Assembly: GCA_030645645.1 (NCBI GenBank)
Contig: JAUSNC010000053.1
Location: 1 to 7,239, forward strand
Length of the DNA stretch: 7,239 nucleotides
DNA from: Candidatus Parcubacteria bacterium
GTDB lineage: Bacteria > Patescibacteriota > Minisyncoccia > Minisyncoccales > UBA6532
Direction of reading: 5' to 3'
The notes under the pieces: model-generated
Told to the model about the DNA's origin: nothing
Seen by the model: the letters and a program-made list of their open reading frames with translations, nothing else
Database searches by the model: none
Program-made: the position numbers and the translations under genes
Shown here: positions 6,040 through 7,239 of the stretch, piece by piece
Layout of the letters: each line of letters opens with the position of its first letter
Position numbering within the stretch: position 1 is the stretch's first letter

Positions 6040-7239
6040 CATCTTCGCCAATAGAAGAAATTAAAAATCGCATTGATGTTGTTGAATTGATTCAGCAATA
6101 TCTTAAGCTTCAAAAAGCCGGCATCAATTACCGGGGGGTTTGCCCTTTTCATTCAGAGAAAAAACCCTCTTTTTTCGTTTCTCCTGCTCGCCAGATATGG
6201 CATTGCTTCGGATGCCAGGCCGGTGGAGATATTTTCAAATTTATTATGATGATAGAAGGTACGGAATTCAAAGATGCTCTCCGCCTTCTGGCTCAAAAAG
6301 CAGGGGTAGAACTTAAAAAAGAGGATCCTAAAATAATATCGGAAAGGCACCGGCTTTATGATATTTGCGAACTGGCAACCAGATTTTTTGAGAAGCAGCT
6401 TGAAAGCGCAACCGGCCAAACTGTCAAGAAATATCTTCTGGACAGGGGAATAACCGAAGAAAGCATTAAAAAATGGAGACTGGGCTATGCTCCGGAAACC
6501 TGGCAGGGATTATCAGATTTTCTGGTGGGACAGGGGTATAAAAGGGAAGAAGAGGTAAAGGCGGGTTTGACCGTGGCAAAAGGCGGTTCCGATTTCTTTG
6601 ACCGTTTCCGCAGCAGGATAATGTTTCCTGTTTTTGATTTAAATTCCCAGGTCATCGGATTCGGCGGAAGGATTTTCGGATCAGATGAATTTATAGCCAA
6701 AGCCGAGCAAACGGGCAACGGAGCAAAGTATGTTAATACTCCTGCCACAATGTTGTATGATAAAAGTAATGTTTTGTACGGTTTAGACAAGGCGAAACTG
6801 GATATAAGGAAAAAAGATGCCTGTCTTCTTGTGGAAGGCTATATGGATGCTATTATGGTTTCCCAGGCCGGCTTCCAGAACGTAGTCGCGGCTTCCGGCA
6901 CCGCCTTAACCCTGAACCAGTTAAAAACGCTTAAGCGTTATTCTAGCAATCTGCTTTCCGCCTTTGATATGGATATTGCCGGAAATAGTGCAACCGACCG
7001 GGGAATAGATTTAGCCCAGGCCTACGGTTTCAATGTGAGAGTGATAACCATGCCTGTCGGCCTGGATCCCGCAGACGTCATTCAGAAGGACGAGAAAGAA
7101 TGGAAGAGCCTGGCGGAAAATTCAAAATCAATCATTGAATATTATTTTGAAAATGCATTATCCAAGTACGACCCTAAAACGCCGGAAGGGAAAAAGGATA
7201 TTTCAAAAATTATACTGCCGAAAATAAGCATAGTGCCAA
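6036..7239 (+). CDS. dnaG: DNA primase DnaG (3' end beyond the window)
   Basis: DnaG synthesises RNA primers at the replication fork in complex with the replicative helicase. About 401 codons are present without a stop; complete homologues have about 580-600 residues, so most of the C-terminal helicase-binding domain is missing here only because the window ends. The CHC2 zinc finger is intact: C36 and H39 (CPFH), C57 and C60 (CFGC). The catalytic core shows FDRFRSRIMFPVFD, VIGFGGR, and KYVNTP followed by YGLDKAK. The TOPRIM domain carries VEGYMD (266-271, E267) and the acidic pair D311/D313 in FDMDIAG, at nearly the same positions as D309/D311 in E. coli. The family's usual FDGD reads FDMD here. 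The start is the ATG of an ATGA overlap with the upstream membrane protein; no good Shine-Dalgarno site is visible, so coupling probably drives translation. Confidence 0.97.
   Translation, partial: MTSSPIEEIKNRIDVVELIQQYLKLQKAGINYRGVCPFHSEKKPSFFVSPARQIWHCFGCQAGGDIFKFIMMIEGTEFKDALRLLAQKAGVELKKEDPKIISERHRLYDICELATRFFEKQLESATGQTVKKYLLDRGITEESIKKWRLGYAPETWQGLSDFLVGQGYKREEEVKAGLTVAKGGSDFFDRFRSRIMFPVFDLNSQVIGFGGRIFGSDEFIAKAEQTGNGAKYVNTPATMLYDKSNVLYGLDKAKLDIRKKDACLLVEGYMDAIMVSQAGFQNVVAASGTALTLNQLKTLKRYSSNLLSAFDMDIAGNSATDRGIDLAQAYGFNVRVITMPVGLDPADVIQKDEKEWKSLAENSKSIIEYYFENALSKYDPKTPEGKKDISKIILPKISIVP

Noticed and set aside
6153..6790. Reverse-strand open frames opposite dnaG (6153-6419 and 6485-6790)
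   Set aside because: Antisense shadows of the primase coding sequence; the + strand frame carries all the conserved DnaG motifs.

Overview
The window reads as ordinary chromosomal DNA from a small-genome bacterium, most likely a member of the Candidate Phyla Radiation (Patescibacteria, Parcubacteria-like). This is an inference from three things: a tiny two-helix protein resembling the DUF5652 family directly upstream of dnaG, tight same-strand packing, and start codons preceded by A/T runs rather than Shine-Dalgarno sites. Every gene I can support is on the + strand.

Left part (1-5111). A 30-codon reading frame (or the tail of a longer gene cut by the window edge) precedes a full-length P2-type cation ATPase (128-2803). 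Nine bases later comes a GT4-type glycosyltransferase (2813-3958). After a 70-base gap comes a complete inositol-3-phosphate synthase (4029-5111). The synthase makes inositol phosphate from glucose-6-phosphate. The neighbouring glycosyltransferase could use an inositol-derived acceptor, but only adjacency supports that.

Middle (5112-5835). This is an AT-rich island holding a toxin-antitoxin locus of HigBA/RelE type in toxin-first order. It has a near-consensus sigma-70-like promoter with a perfect 16-bp palindrome between -35 and -10, a natural operator for the XRE-type antitoxin. The toxin appears dead. Its likely GTG start is one base out of frame with the body, and an in-frame TGA interrupts a well-conserved N-terminal motif. 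The antitoxin (5507-5809) is intact. A 9-bp inverted repeat spans the antitoxin stop and abuts the next start.

Right part (5836-7239). A 67-residue two-helix membrane protein overlaps dnaG by an ATGA junction. DnaG primase has its zinc finger, RNA polymerase core and TOPRIM motifs in place and runs off the window end after about 401 codons.

I found no tRNA, rRNA, CRISPR array, insertion sequence or convincing intrinsic terminator. I also found no clearly novel system. The most interesting region is the decayed toxin-antitoxin locus with its preserved operator.
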